Of a DNA stretch of 46,745 bases, positions 27,127-34,695 are shown in pieces (position 1 is the first letter of the stretch; every line of letters begins with the position of its first letter). Both the position numbers and the translations under genes were made by a program. Source of the stretch: Hyphomicrobiales bacterium (GTDB lineage: Bacteria > Pseudomonadota > Alphaproteobacteria > Rhizobiales > Rhizobiaceae); assembly GCA_900468065.1 (NCBI GenBank), contig UBTA01000059.1:1-46745 (forward strand), given 5' to 3'. Below the pieces are notes generated by a model. That model did not search any database. It was not told where the DNA came from and worked only from the letters and a program-made list of their open reading frames with translations.

Positions 27127-27516
27127 TCACGGATAGAGATAATGCGCGTCCCACTCGTCATGCGGGATGATGTCGCCGATCTTGTAGTTGAATGACAGGA
27201 CCTGGATATGGTCCGGTCCCGTGCTGCACTTGAATTTCAGCTTGTACCATTCCCCATTGCTGCGAAAAACCGCGCCCGGCGCCCGCATATCGTTGTCCTC
27301 GACGATCGGATCGGCAAACGTATAGGCAATGACCTTGTCAGGTTTGAATGACGTCTTGTCGGAGTTGATCTTCCACATCGCTTCCGTGTCACATCGCTGT
27401 TCCAGGCGCGTCTGCGGGTCGAGCTTTTCGAATTGCTTGACCAGTGACTGATCCATGGCTGCCGCTGGTGCCGCGATGGCGACTGTCAGCAAGAGCGGGC
27501 AAACAAGCCTGTTCAT
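27127..27516 (-). CDS. Secreted DUF930-type hypothetical protein
   Basis: A 129-residue protein with a signal peptide (MNRLVCPLLLTVAIAAPAAA, cleavage near residue 20), so probably periplasmic. The mature part has KQFEKLDPQTRLEQRCDTEAM and KPDKVIAYTFADP, the pattern I associate with DUF930 proteins of alphaproteobacteria, and two cysteines that could form a disulphide. No enzymatic motif. The ATG at 27516 has GAGGAG 11 bases upstream. Function unknown. Confidence 0.75.
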   Translation of the reverse strand: MNRLVCPLLLTVAIAAPAAAMDQSLVKQFEKLDPQTRLEQRCDTEAMWKINSDKTSFKPDKVIAYTFADPIVEDNDMRAPGAVFRSNGEWYKLKFKCSTGPDHIQVLSFNYKIGDIIPHDEWDAHYLYP

Positions 27517-27637
27517 TGCGTCATCAACTCCTCGTCATGTCAGAAAGTGCAAATGGAAAGGGCGCCTCCGGTCGAAGCGCCGTCACATCCGTCTTAACTT
27601 CAAGGAAACCTTTGTGTCCATTCAAAGGCAGAGGGGA

Positions 27638-28099
27638 CTAAACCTCAGAAACGTCGATCCATTCCGCCGCGGAAAGCAGAGCCATCCGTTCCGGGTTGAT
27701 CCGCACGGCTGCATGCGGCGCGCCGGCGGCTGGCACCACCTCGTCATAGGCCTTCAGCGAGATGTCGCAATAGACCTTGTGTGGCTTGGCCAAGCCGAAC
27801 GGGCAGACGCCGCCGACGGGATGGCCGGTTTCCTCCTCGACCTCGTCGAACCCGAGCATGCGGGCCTTGGTCGAAAACCGGGCTTTGTATTTCTTGTTGT
27901 CGAGACGGGCATCGCCGCGCGTGACGATCAGGATCACCTCGTCCGCCACCCTCAAGGCCAGCGTCTTGGCAATCTGCGCCGGTTCGACCCCATGTCCCTC
28001 TGCCGCAAGTGCCACGGTGGCGGTGCTTTGCGGGAGTTCGATGACAGCGATATCGGGGGCGTGTTCGGCAAAGAAGGTCCTGACGGAAGCGATGCTCAT
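27638..28099 (-). CDS. YbaK/EbsC-type aminoacyl-tRNA deacylase
   Basis: A 153-residue protein of the YbaK/ProX editing family, which hydrolyses mischarged Cys- or Ala-tRNA(Pro) and similar in the cytoplasm. Features are the start MSIASVRTFF, the KTLALRVADEVILIVTRGDARLDNKK strand-loop with the family Lys, HPVGGVCPFGL and the C-terminal PHAAVRINPERM. The open frame reaches 28234, but the family N-terminus begins at ATG 28099, for which I see no good ribosome site. Which tRNA it edits cannot be read. A weak hairpin (27609-27628, CCTTTG/CAAAGG) follows the stop. Confidence 0.85.
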   Translation of the reverse strand: MSIASVRTFFAEHAPDIAVIELPQSTATVALAAEGHGVEPAQIAKTLALRVADEVILIVTRGDARLDNKKYKARFSTKARMLGFDEVEEETGHPVGGVCPFGLAKPHKVYCDISLKAYDEVVPAAGAPHAAVRINPERMALLSAAEWIDVSEV

Positions 28100-28166
28100 C
28101 GGATGGCGCGACTTTTCTGATGGGTGCCGCCCGGATGGTCCGGGCGATAGACTGCTGGCGATCTTT

Positions 28167-28355
28167 TCAGTCGTCGTTCGATGCGTCAAGATTTTCCGGG
28201 CGTGTTCCTTCCTGATCATGCGGCAGATAGCCATGGCTGGTGAACCAGTTGATCAGGATGGCGGCGATTGCCTCGTCGCGCGTGTGCATGCCGGGATGAT
28301 CGGAAATGAAGGATTGAATCGCTTGTTCGATCCGGGAATCGTAGAGGTCAGACAT
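28167..28355 (-). CDS. Small conserved-looking hypothetical protein
   Basis: A 62-residue soluble protein starting MSDLYDSRIEQAIQSF, with HTRDEAIAAILINWFTSHGYL in the middle (ribbon-helix-helix-like in look, not demonstrated) and an acidic tail. ATG 28355 has a GGAGA site 5 bases upstream. It lies 67 bp upstream of the YbaK gene on the same strand and may be co-transcribed. No known family comes to mind. Confidence 0.6.
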   Translation of the reverse strand: MSDLYDSRIEQAIQSFISDHPGMHTRDEAIAAILINWFTSHGYLPHDQEGTRPENLDASNDD

Positions 28356-28425
28356 GATGTCTCCAGAAGAAAGGCCGTGGAGGTGCCGGTTGCCGAGCGG
28401 CAGACCGGCACTATGCCATGATGCG

Positions 28426-28680
28426 TCAAGCTTGCTTGACGATACGGATTAGCACCAGGAGGATGACGGCGCCGATCGTCGAATGGATAATGGCTGCAAG
28501 AATGCCGCTGCCGATGCTGACACCAAGATAGGGGAACAGCACGCCGGCGATGAAGGCGCCGATAATGCCGATGACCATATTACCGATCAGGCCGAAGCCG
28601 AAACCGGAAACAATCAAGCCGGCAAGCCAGCCTGCAATGGCGCCGACAATAAGAAAGACAACAATGCTCTCGATACCCAT
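28426..28680 (-). CDS. GlsB/YeaQ/YmgE-family membrane protein
   Basis: An 84-residue inner-membrane protein of the transglycosylase-associated family, often called stress-related; no enzymatic role is proven. Three glycine-rich hydrophobic segments are visible (IVVFLIVGAIAGWLAGLIV, LIGNMVIGIIGAFIAGVLF, ILAAIIHSTIGAVILLVLI). The start is ATG 28680 with a GGAA-type site just upstream; the longer open frame to 29079 runs through the repeat element and into rhaI and is spurious. Confidence 0.85.
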   Translation of the reverse strand: MGIESIVVFLIVGAIAGWLAGLIVSGFGFGLIGNMVIGIIGAFIAGVLFPYLGVSIGSGILAAIIHSTIGAVILLVLIRIVKQA

Positions 28681-28797
28681 GGATGGTTCCTTTCCGTTGT
28701 ATCTTCGAAAGAAACTAGTGCAGGAACCGCCTCGCGATAAGGGGAAGTTTTCAAAAATATCGGCGATTTCAACGTCGGAGCGGAAAATCCAGCAAAT

Positions 28798-28910
28798 GCC
28801 TCTCACCCCAGCCCTCTCTGCACAGGCGGGGGAGAGGGGACTGCTGAGTTTGCCGCTTCGCCCGTCTCCCCGTTTCGACGGAGAAGGCGGGCAGCAGGCC
28901 GGATGAGGGC
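28798..28910 (-). repeat. RIME-type rhizobial intergenic mosaic element
   Basis: About 113 bp with two long imperfect palindromes and ends CCTCTCA/TGAGGGC. Its reverse complement aligns over its whole length with the element at 34492-34606, sharing CCTTCTCC, CGGGGAGA, AAGCGGCAAA and CCCCTCTCCCC blocks. The form matches RIME elements of Rhizobium and Sinorhizobium. It separates rhaI from the GlsB-like gene. Confidence 0.75.
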
Positions 28911-28936
28911 CTGTCCCGCCGCTGATAGCGAGTGGC

Positions 28937-30229
28937 TCACACGATGCCGCCGCCGCCGCTCTTCGACGCCGGACGTTCGCCCGAAACCTTGGCGCGGTAA
29001 CCGCTGGCGCGATAGGCTGAGACCGGTGCGATAGCGCCGCCAGCCTCGAAGCGGGACATGGCAAGGATCGGCTCGACATGGGTGCGGAAAGCCGCCTTCA
29101 ATGTCTCGGCCGCCATCAGCGCATCGTTGCCGTCTTGATATCCTTCAAGCGCCCTGCGATCGACCAGCAGTGCCTGAGCATAGGCGCGGCTGACTTCGGT
29201 CGCCGAGTTCATCAGGCTTTCGATCGGGTCGGTGACATTGTGGCTCTGGTCGAGCATGTGCATCGGCGCGAAACCCTCCGCCTTGCGTGTCTCCGCATCG
29301 ACCAGCTCGTTGAAGACGAGGAACAGCCGGTAGGGATCGATCGAACCGGTATCCAGATCGTCGTCGCCATATTTCGAATCGTTGAAATGGAAGCCGCCGA
29401 GCTTCTTGAACTGGATCAGCCGGGCAACGATCATCTCGATATTGACGTTCGGCGCATGGTGGCCGAGATCGACCAGGCAGTGGGCCTTGGGGCCGAGTTC
29501 CTGGGCGATCAGGTAGTTGGTGCCCCAGTCCTGCACCACGGTCGAATAGAAGGCCGGTTCGAACATCTTGTGCTCGGAAAAGATCTTCCAGTCGTCCGGC
29601 AGACCTTTGTAGATCGCCTTCATCGCCTCGAGGTAACGCTCGAAACTCTTAGTGAAATTGCTCTGGCCGGGAAAATTGGAGCCGTCACCGATCCAGACAG
29701 TCAGGGCTTTGGAGCCAAGCGCCTTGCCGATTTCGATACATTCGAGATTGTGATCGACCGCCTGCTGGCGCGTTGCGGCGTCGGCATGGCTGAGCGAGCC
29801 GAACTTGTAGGAATGGGCCTGATCGGCCGCGTCGGAAAAGGTGTTGGAATTCATCGCGTCGAAGCCAAGCCCGAGCGCATTGCCTTTTTCCTTCAGTTCC
29901 GTGAGGTCATCGACCTTGTCCCAGGGGATATGCAGCGAGACCGTAGGAGTCGCCTTGGTCAGCTGCTGGATAACCGCGCAATCCTCGATCTTGTCGAAGA
30001 TATGGCGCGGCTCGCCGGTGCCGGGAAAGCGGGCAAAGCGCGTGCCGCCGGTGCCGACGCCCCAGGAGGGGACGGCAACCCCGTAAGCCGATACTTTCGC
30101 TTTGATGGCGCCGATATTGATGCCCCGGCGAGAAAGCTGCGTGCCAAGGTGGTCATAGTCGGCTTTCAGGTCGGCAATGCGCGCGGCGTTGTCGGCGTCG
30201 ATGACGTCTTGTGTGATCATCCGTGTCAT
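28937..30229 (-). CDS. rhaI: L-rhamnose isomerase RhaI
   Basis: RhaI converts L-rhamnose to L-rhamnulose, the first intracellular step. The 430-residue protein belongs to the Pseudomonas stutzeri-type isomerase group, a TIM barrel with a bound metal: HIPWDKVDD, WIGDGSNFPGQSNFTKS, EHKMFEPAFYSTVVQDWGT, CLVDLGHHAPNVNIEMI and GGFHFNDSKYGDDDLDTGS carry the metal and substrate residues. ATG 30229 has GGAGAA 6 bases upstream; the open frame to 30343 overlaps rhaD. The rhaD stop is 13 bp upstream of this start, so the two form one transcript. Confidence 0.92.
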   Translation of the reverse strand: MTRMITQDVIDADNAARIADLKADYDHLGTQLSRRGINIGAIKAKVSAYGVAVPSWGVGTGGTRFARFPGTGEPRHIFDKIEDCAVIQQLTKATPTVSLHIPWDKVDDLTELKEKGNALGLGFDAMNSNTFSDAADQAHSYKFGSLSHADAATRQQAVDHNLECIEIGKALGSKALTVWIGDGSNFPGQSNFTKSFERYLEAMKAIYKGLPDDWKIFSEHKMFEPAFYSTVVQDWGTNYLIAQELGPKAHCLVDLGHHAPNVNIEMIVARLIQFKKLGGFHFNDSKYGDDDLDTGSIDPYRLFLVFNELVDAETRKAEGFAPMHMLDQSHNVTDPIESLMNSATEVSRAYAQALLVDRRALEGYQDGNDALMAAETLKAAFRTHVEPILAMSRFEAGGAIAPVSAYRASGYRAKVSGERPASKSGGGGIV

Positions 30230-30242
30230 GTCGTTCTCCGGA

Positions 30243-32342
30243 TCAGCGTGTGAACGACTGGGAATTACCCGCATCGACATTGATGATGTTGCCGGTCGAT
30301 TTGGCCGACATGTCGGAGGCGAGGAAGTAGATCGCCTCGGCAATGTCTTCCGGGAAGACGCTGAGCTTCAGCATCGAGCGTTCCCGGTACATGGCCTCAA
30401 GTCCTTCCATATCCGTCTTGTAGACGGCGGCGCGCTGTTCCTTCCACTCGCCGGACCAGATCTTCGAGCCGCGCAAGACGGCATCCGGGTTGACGACATT
30501 GACGCGGATCTGGGCGGATGCGCCTTCGAGCGCCAGGCAACGGGCGAGATGGATTTCGGCTGCCTTGGCCGTGCAATAGGCCGATGCACCCGGCGAAGCG
30601 GCAAGGCCGTTCTTGGAGGCGACGAAGACGACGTTGCCGCCGGCCTTCTGGTTGCGGAAGATGCGGAAGGCTTCGCGCGAAACGAGGAAATATCCGGTTG
30701 CCAGGATATCCATGTTCTTGTTCCACAGCGCCAGCGTCGTGTCTTCGATTGGCGCGGAGGAGGCAAGGCCGGCATTGGAAACGAGAATGTCGAGACCGCC
30801 GAATTCCAGCAGCGTATCGGCAAAGCTCTTCTCGACCGCGGCTTCATCGGTGACGTTCATGCTGACGGCGCGGACGAAATCCTGGCCGTAGCGGCCGCCG
30901 AGTTCGCCGAGGGCCGAGGCAAGCGCTGCCTCGTCGATATCGGCGCGCACGACGCAGGCGCCTTCCTGCATCAAGCGGTGAGCCGTCGCCTTGCCGATGC
31001 CGCCGGCACCGCCGGTGACCAGTGCGATCTTGCCGGCCAGCATTTTCGGCTTCGGCATGCGCTGGAGTTTCGCTTCCTCAAGCAACCAGTATTCGATGTC
31101 GAAGGCTTCCTGTTCCGGCAGGCCAACATAGGTCGAGACACCGGACGCACCGCGCATGACATTGATGGCGTTGACGTAGAATTCGCCGGAAATGCGCGCC
31201 GTCGCCTTGTCCTTGGCAAAGGTGATCATGCCGACGCCGGGGATGAGATAGACGACCGCATTCGGGTCGCGCATCGCTGGGCTGTTGTCACGCTTGCAGC
31301 GCTCGTAATAGGCAGCATAACCGGCACGGTATTCGGCGATCTCGGCTTCAAGGCCAGCGAGCGTCTTGTCGATATCCGGGTTTGCCGGATCGAAATCGAT
31401 CACCAGCGGGCAGATCTTGGTGCGCAGGAAATGGTCGGGGCAGGATGTGCCAAGCGCTGCCAGCGGCTCGAGGTTCTTCGACGTGACGAAATCGAGAACG
31501 GCCTGGCTGTCGTCGAAATGTCCGAGTTTGCGCTCGTCGGCGCTGATCATGCCGCGAATGACCGGCATCAGCTTTTGCGCAACCGCACGGCGCTCGGCGG
31601 CGGGTAGAACCGGCTTGACGGCGCCGCCAAAGGCCGGCGCAGTGTTTTCGGTCTCGAACCAGGCAATCGCCTCGTTGATGATCTCGACGGTGGTCTCGTA
31701 GGCTTCCTTGGCCGTATCGCCCCAAGTAAAGAGGCCGTGGCTTTCAAGGATCAGACCGCGCGCGTTGGGGTTTTCAGCGCAAAATTTCGAAAGCCACAGG
31801 CCAAGCTCGAAACCGGGACGCTTCCAGGGCAGCCAGCCGATATCGTCGCCGAAGATTTTTTGCGTCAGTTCGCGGCTGTTCTTCGAGGCGGCAATGGCAA
31901 TGATGGCGTCCGGATGCATGTGATCGACATGCTTGCGGGGCACATAGGCGTGCAGGGGGGTGTCGATCGAAGCGGCGCTCGGATTGAGGTTGAAGGTGCA
32001 ATGCGGCAGATAGCCGACCATTTCGTCTTCATGTTCGAGGCCGCGGTAGAGCCCCTTCAGGGCTTCGAGCTTGGCCATATATAGTGTCGAAAAGCCGTCC
32101 ATCTTGATGGTGCCGACGTCGCCGCCGGAACCCTTGACCCAGAGAACCTCGACCGTGCCACCACCGAGCGGGTCTTTTTCCATCACCTTGGCGGAGGTGT
32201 TGCCGCCGCCGTAATTGGTGATGCGTTTATCGGAACCGAGCAGGTTGGAGCGGTACAGAAGCCGCTCGGCTTCGTTCATTGCCGCTGCCTTGGCGTCGTC
32301 CCAGAGATTGGCAAGGCGCGAGCCTTGTTGCTTGTCGAGCAT
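30243..32342 (-). CDS. rhaD: RhaD, rhamnulose-1-phosphate aldolase/lactaldehyde dehydrogenase
   Basis: A 699-residue bifunctional enzyme. The N-terminal half (about 1-420) is a class II aldolase/adducin domain that should split rhamnulose-1-phosphate into dihydroxyacetone phosphate and L-lactaldehyde (TNYGGGNTSAKV, HVDHMHPDAIIAIA with metal histidines, ESHGLFTWG). The C-terminal half (about 430-699) is a short-chain dehydrogenase with ALVTGGAGGIGKATA, NAGLASSAPIED and the YCTAKAA catalytic Tyr-x3-Lys, suited to oxidising lactaldehyde. ATG 32342 is preceded by GGAGGA at 8 bases; ATG 32348 is too close to that site. It diverges from rhaR. Confidence 0.93.
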   Translation of the reverse strand: MLDKQQGSRLANLWDDAKAAAMNEAERLLYRSNLLGSDKRITNYGGGNTSAKVMEKDPLGGGTVEVLWVKGSGGDVGTIKMDGFSTLYMAKLEALKGLYRGLEHEDEMVGYLPHCTFNLNPSAASIDTPLHAYVPRKHVDHMHPDAIIAIAASKNSRELTQKIFGDDIGWLPWKRPGFELGLWLSKFCAENPNARGLILESHGLFTWGDTAKEAYETTVEIINEAIAWFETENTAPAFGGAVKPVLPAAERRAVAQKLMPVIRGMISADERKLGHFDDSQAVLDFVTSKNLEPLAALGTSCPDHFLRTKICPLVIDFDPANPDIDKTLAGLEAEIAEYRAGYAAYYERCKRDNSPAMRDPNAVVYLIPGVGMITFAKDKATARISGEFYVNAINVMRGASGVSTYVGLPEQEAFDIEYWLLEEAKLQRMPKPKMLAGKIALVTGGAGGIGKATAHRLMQEGACVVRADIDEAALASALGELGGRYGQDFVRAVSMNVTDEAAVEKSFADTLLEFGGLDILVSNAGLASSAPIEDTTLALWNKNMDILATGYFLVSREAFRIFRNQKAGGNVVFVASKNGLAASPGASAYCTAKAAEIHLARCLALEGASAQIRVNVVNPDAVLRGSKIWSGEWKEQRAAVYKTDMEGLEAMYRERSMLKLSVFPEDIAEAIYFLASDMSAKSTGNIINVDAGNSQSFTR

Positions 32343-32438
32343 CTGCATTTCCTCCCGGTCAATTCTGCGCCGGCCCGGTAGATTTCGCGGGGCAAAGAGC
32401 GCATTCGTTGCGATCAAATCACACAAAGATTGGCTGCA

Positions 32439-32511
32439 TGTCAATCAGAAACGATCAAAATCAGTCATATTGCACTGCACAATGAAAAAATATGATTGTT
32501 TGTGATTGACA
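32439..32511. promoter_or_regulatory. Paired operators between rhaD and rhaR
   Basis: TGTCAATCAGAAACGATCA at 32439-32457 and its near-identical inverse (TGTCAATCACAAACAATCA read on the minus strand, 32511-32493) differ at two of 19 bases and face outward, 54 bp apart. Each contains a direct repeat of CAATCA/CRATCA at 10-bp steps, typical of DeoR-family sites. Their outer ends form TTGACA on the strand pointing to each gene, so both divergent -35 boxes may lie in the operators. The -10 matches are poor. A weaker third copy may lie at 32410-32432. Confidence 0.65.
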
Positions 32512-32555
32512 ATGCGCGGTCGTGATGGAAGCATAGACAATATTGGAGGAGCCTA

Positions 32556-33368
32556 ATGCACGAGAAAGAGCGACACAGGATCATTCTGTCAGCTGTCCAG
32601 GACAAGCCGGTCATTACCGTGCCTGAACTGGTCGATCTGACTGATAGTTCTGAAGCGACGATCCGCAGGGATATCGCGGCTCTGCATGTCCAGAAACGGC
32701 TGCGCCGGGTGCGCGGCGGCGCGGAAGCCATCAATCCACCGCAGTTTGTCGGCCTTGCGGGCCGTCCGTTCAGCGTCAATGAAGGCCTGCATGCCCGCCA
32801 GAAGCAGGCGATCGCCAAGGAAGCCGTGGCGCTGTGTCAGGATGGCGAGCCGATCATCATCAATGGCGGCACCACGACATTCCAGATGGTGCACTTTCTC
32901 GCCAATCGCCGAATGCAGGTGTTCACCAACTCCTTTCCGATCGCCGAGCATCTGCTCAAGCATTCGAAGAACACGGTGATGCTCTCCGGCGGCACGATCT
33001 ACCGCGAGCAGAACATTATTTTGAGCCCGTTCGACAATGACGTGACGCGCAATTTCTATGCGCGCCGCATGTTCATGGGCGCGCAGGGGCTGGGTCCGCT
33101 CGGCCTGATGGAAGGCGATCCGCTGCTGATCCAGGCGGAGCAGAAGCTGATCGACCAGGCCGACGAACTCGTCGTTTTGATCGACTCGTCGAAATTTCAC
33201 AAACGCTCCAGCCTCATTCTGTGCGGGCTGAAGCGCATCACCACGGTGATCACGGATTCGGGCATCGAGGACAGGCACGTCCAGATGCTCGAAGATGCCG
33301 GCGTCGGCTTGGTTATCGCCAATACGCGGTCAGGCATTGTTGAGGAGAATGCTTCTTCGTCGGCGTAA
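32556..33368 (+). CDS. rhaR: DeoR-family repressor RhaR
   Basis: A 270-residue regulator with an N-terminal winged helix (TVPELVDLTDSSEATIRRDIAALHV, about residues 20-45, then RRVRGGAEAI) and a C-terminal sugar-phosphate-sensing domain (EPIIINGGTTTFQM, NSFPIAEHL, LSGGTIYREQN, VVLIDSSKFHKRS). In Rhizobium leguminosarum RhaR represses the rha genes. GGAGGA lies 5 bases before the ATG. It is the first gene of the rightward operon and lies between the paired operators and rhaS. The effector is likely a rhamnose pathway intermediate; this is inferred. Confidence 0.92.
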   Translation: MHEKERHRIILSAVQDKPVITVPELVDLTDSSEATIRRDIAALHVQKRLRRVRGGAEAINPPQFVGLAGRPFSVNEGLHARQKQAIAKEAVALCQDGEPIIINGGTTTFQMVHFLANRRMQVFTNSFPIAEHLLKHSKNTVMLSGGTIYREQNIILSPFDNDVTRNFYARRMFMGAQGLGPLGLMEGDPLLIQAEQKLIDQADELVVLIDSSKFHKRSSLILCGLKRITTVITDSGIEDRHVQMLEDAGVGLVIANTRSGIVEENASSSA

Positions 33369-33484
33369 AGCTGCAAGAAGGGGAGTGGGAACCGCCGATG
33401 GCTTCACGCCCGGCAAAGTTTTGAGAGCATACAGCCGAATGAACGCGATCATTGTGACCGCGCGGCTTCTGGGAGGAGAACGTC

Positions 33485-34474
33485 ATGAAAATTTTGAAGG
33501 CATTGATGGTCACGACAGCGGTTTCGCTGGCACTGATGACGAACGCCGCACATGCGGAAAACAAGAAGATCGCGCTGGTCGTCAAGGCGCTCGGCATCGG
33601 CTTCTTCGAAGCGGCCAACAAGGGTGCGCAGGAAGCCGCCAAGGAACTCGGCGATGTCGAGGTGATCTACACCGGCCCGACGACGACGACGGCCGAAGGC
33701 CAGATCGAAGTCATCAACTCGCTGATCGCCCAGAAGGTCGATGCGATCGCCGTATCCGCCAACGACACCGACGCTCTGGTTCCGGCCCTGAAGAAGGCGA
33801 TGGAGCGCGGTATCAAGGTTATCTCGTGGGATTCGGGCGTCGCCAAGGACGGCCGCTCGATGCATCTGAACCCGTCGTCCAGCCCGCTGATCGGCAACAT
33901 GATCATCAAGCTTGCGGCCGACCAGCTGCCTGATGGCGGCGACGTTGCCGTCCTTTCGGCCACCGCCACCTCGACCAACCAGAACACCTGGATCGCGGAA
34001 ATGAAGAAGGTTCAGGGCAATTATAAGGGCATCAATGTCGTTGCCACCGTCTACGGTGACGACCTTGCCGACAAGTCCTACCGTGAAACGCAGGGCCTTA
34101 TTCAGTCCTACCCGAACCTGAAGGCGATCATCGCACCGACTTCCGTTGGCATCGTTGCTGCAGCCCAAGCCGTTGAAGACGCCGGCAAGGTCGGCCAGAT
34201 CAACGTCACCGGTCTTGGCCTTCCCTCGGAAATGGCTGGCCACGTCAAGGCCGGTTCGTCCAAGTCCTTCGCCATCTGGAACCCGATCGACCTCGGCTAT
34301 TCCGCCACCATGATCGCCTATGACCTGATCGGCGGCGCGGAAGCAAAGCCGGGCGCTGAACTGAAGATGGGCCGTATGGGCACCGTCAAGCTCGACGACA
34401 ACAACGAAGGCGCCATGGCCGACCCGTTCGTCTACGACGCCAAGAACGTCGAAGAGTTCGCCAAGATCTTTTGA
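33485..34474 (+). CDS. rhaS: RhaS, periplasmic rhamnose-binding protein
   Basis: Substrate-binding protein of the rhamnose ABC importer. The 329-residue protein has a signal peptide (MKILKALMVTTAVSLALMTNAAHA, cleavage near residue 24) and a type I sugar-binding fold: KALGIGFFEAANKGAQEAA, IEVINSLIAQKVDAIAVSANDTDAL, VISWDSGV and KAIIAPTSVGIVAAAQA. GGAGGAGAA precedes the ATG. Codons look highly optimised (GTC/CTG/AAG), as expected for an abundant protein. The next operon gene follows only after a RIME element. Confidence 0.93.
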   Translation: MKILKALMVTTAVSLALMTNAAHAENKKIALVVKALGIGFFEAANKGAQEAAKELGDVEVIYTGPTTTTAEGQIEVINSLIAQKVDAIAVSANDTDALVPALKKAMERGIKVISWDSGVAKDGRSMHLNPSSSPLIGNMIIKLAADQLPDGGDVAVLSATATSTNQNTWIAEMKKVQGNYKGINVVATVYGDDLADKSYRETQGLIQSYPNLKAIIAPTSVGIVAAAQAVEDAGKVGQINVTGLGLPSEMAGHVKAGSSKSFAIWNPIDLGYSATMIAYDLIGGAEAKPGAELKMGRMGTVKLDDNNEGAMADPFVYDAKNVEEFAKIF

Positions 34475-34491
34475 TCTGGTTGTGGCGGTCT

Positions 34492-34606
34492 GCCCCTCAT
34501 CCGCCCTATCGGGCACCTTCTCCCCGTTGTCACGGGGAGAAGGACCAAGCGGCAAATTCCGTGATCCCCTCTCCCCGCATGCGGGGAGAGGGCTAGGGTG
34601 AGGGGC
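34492..34606 (+). repeat. RIME-type element inside the rha operon
   Basis: A 115-bp element with perfect 8-bp terminal inverted repeats (GCCCCTCA/TGAGGGGC). It holds a 12-bp stem with 4-base loop (34516-34527 with 34532-34543) and a perfect 26-bp palindrome (34567-34592). It lies 18 bp past the rhaS stop and before rhaT, so its RNA would fold into two strong hairpins between the binding-protein and ATPase genes. Related to 28798-28910, in opposite orientation. Confidence 0.8.
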
Positions 34607-34695
34607 AATCGCGTTAGCGATAGCCTGCTGACAACTTTTCAAATTCAATCAGACCGGTGGATTGCCTCTTGCTGCAGGAAACGACCACATCGCGG

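Noticed and set aside
29078..30253. Long plus-strand ORF (391 codons) opposite rhaI
   Set aside because: Exactly antisense to the conserved isomerase; such shadows are common in GC-rich DNA, and no family motif is visible.
30177..31607. Long plus-strand ORF (476 codons) opposite rhaD
   Set aside because: Antisense to conserved rhaD; charged, low-complexity product without recognisable domains.
28797..34610. Composite transposon bounded by the two repeats
   Set aside because: The ends are RIME-type palindromic elements; there is no transposase and the enclosed genes are ordinary rha genes.
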